5,199 nt of DNA from Burkholderiales bacterium. GTDB taxonomy: Bacteria > Pseudomonadota > Gammaproteobacteria > Burkholderiales > Usitatibacteraceae. The DNA lies in assembly GCA_017880705.1 (NCBI GenBank), contig JADGRS010000257.1, positions 1 through 5,199 of the forward strand. Direction: 5' to 3'. Below the pieces are notes generated by a model. The model made no database searches, was not told where the DNA came from, and worked only from the letters and a program-made list of their open reading frames with translations. Below, one piece after another: positions 5,128 to 5,199 of this stretch. How positions within the stretch are numbered: position 1 is the stretch's first letter; every line of letters starts with the position of its first letter. A program made the translations under genes and the position numbers.

Positions 5128-5199
5128 ATGAACGACATTTCCGCCCCCGCGCTCGTTTCCTACGCCGACGTCGAGGCTGCCGCGCAGCGCCTCGAGGGC
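5128..5199 (+). CDS. Threonine dehydratase-like PLP enzyme, 5' end (partial)
   Basis: The ATG at 5128 opens 24 codons to the window end (MNDISAPALVSYADVEAAAQ, then RLEG). GGGAAGG (5113-5119) lies 8 nt upstream. The segment SYADVEAAAQRLEG resembles the N-terminal helix of fold-type II threonine/serine ammonia-lyases ('F.DVEAAA.RL.G', normally followed by HRTPV and the PLP-lysine region). The diagnostic motifs lie outside the window, so the family is probable, not proven, and biosynthetic, catabolic and hydroxyaspartate-specific types cannot be told apart. Confidence 0.6.
   Translation, partial: MNDISAPALVSYADVEAAAQRLEG

Overview
The window looks like a chromosomal segment of a high-GC betaproteobacterium. 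The evidence is the near-canonical betaproteobacterial sequence of Dcd and of the Mrp/ApbC ATPase core, their adjacency (mrp then dcd), and strongly G/C-biased third codon positions. Assignment below class level is not possible from the sequence alone.

Layout. Positions 1-87 hold the 5' end of a minus-strand gene with different codon usage, possibly the start of an IS256/mutator-type transposase. Its leader abuts an Mrp/ApbC Fe-S carrier ATPase gene (112-1002) that has lost most of its N-terminal MIP18 domain, so a rearrangement, insertion or assembly junction lies at about 95-117. dCTP deaminase (dcd, 1081-1647) follows. A 263-base gap (1648-1910) then carries a possible -10 element, a small stem-loop and a 40-codon upstream ORF with a near-perfect Shine-Dalgarno sequence. 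That ORF runs past the start of a fold-type III PLP ornithine-type decarboxylase (1911-3095). Tightly packed behind the decarboxylase are a PaaI-type hotdog thioesterase (3123-3575) and a DUF6352 protein (3577-4587). A second compact group follows: an 80-aa unknown helical protein (4631-4873), a DUF6494 protein (4893-5099) and the beginning of a threonine dehydratase-like PLP enzyme (5128 to the window end). All complete genes lie on the + strand.

How the genes work together. Mrp (Fe-S cluster handling) and Dcd (dCTP to dUTP, for dTTP synthesis) are housekeeping genes with no direct functional link. The decarboxylase would make putrescine (or cadaverine), and its leader looks like an attenuator-type control region. 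The thioesterase and DUF6352 genes are probably co-transcribed with it and translationally coupled to each other, but their link to polyamines is unknown. The two small proteins near the end, each with a good ribosome binding site, form a probable pair of unknown role.

The most interesting points are the arginine-rich upstream ORF, rich in uncommon Arg codons, in front of the decarboxylase, and the truncation of mrp at its junction with foreign-looking DNA. No tRNA, rRNA, CRISPR array or complete mobile element was seen.
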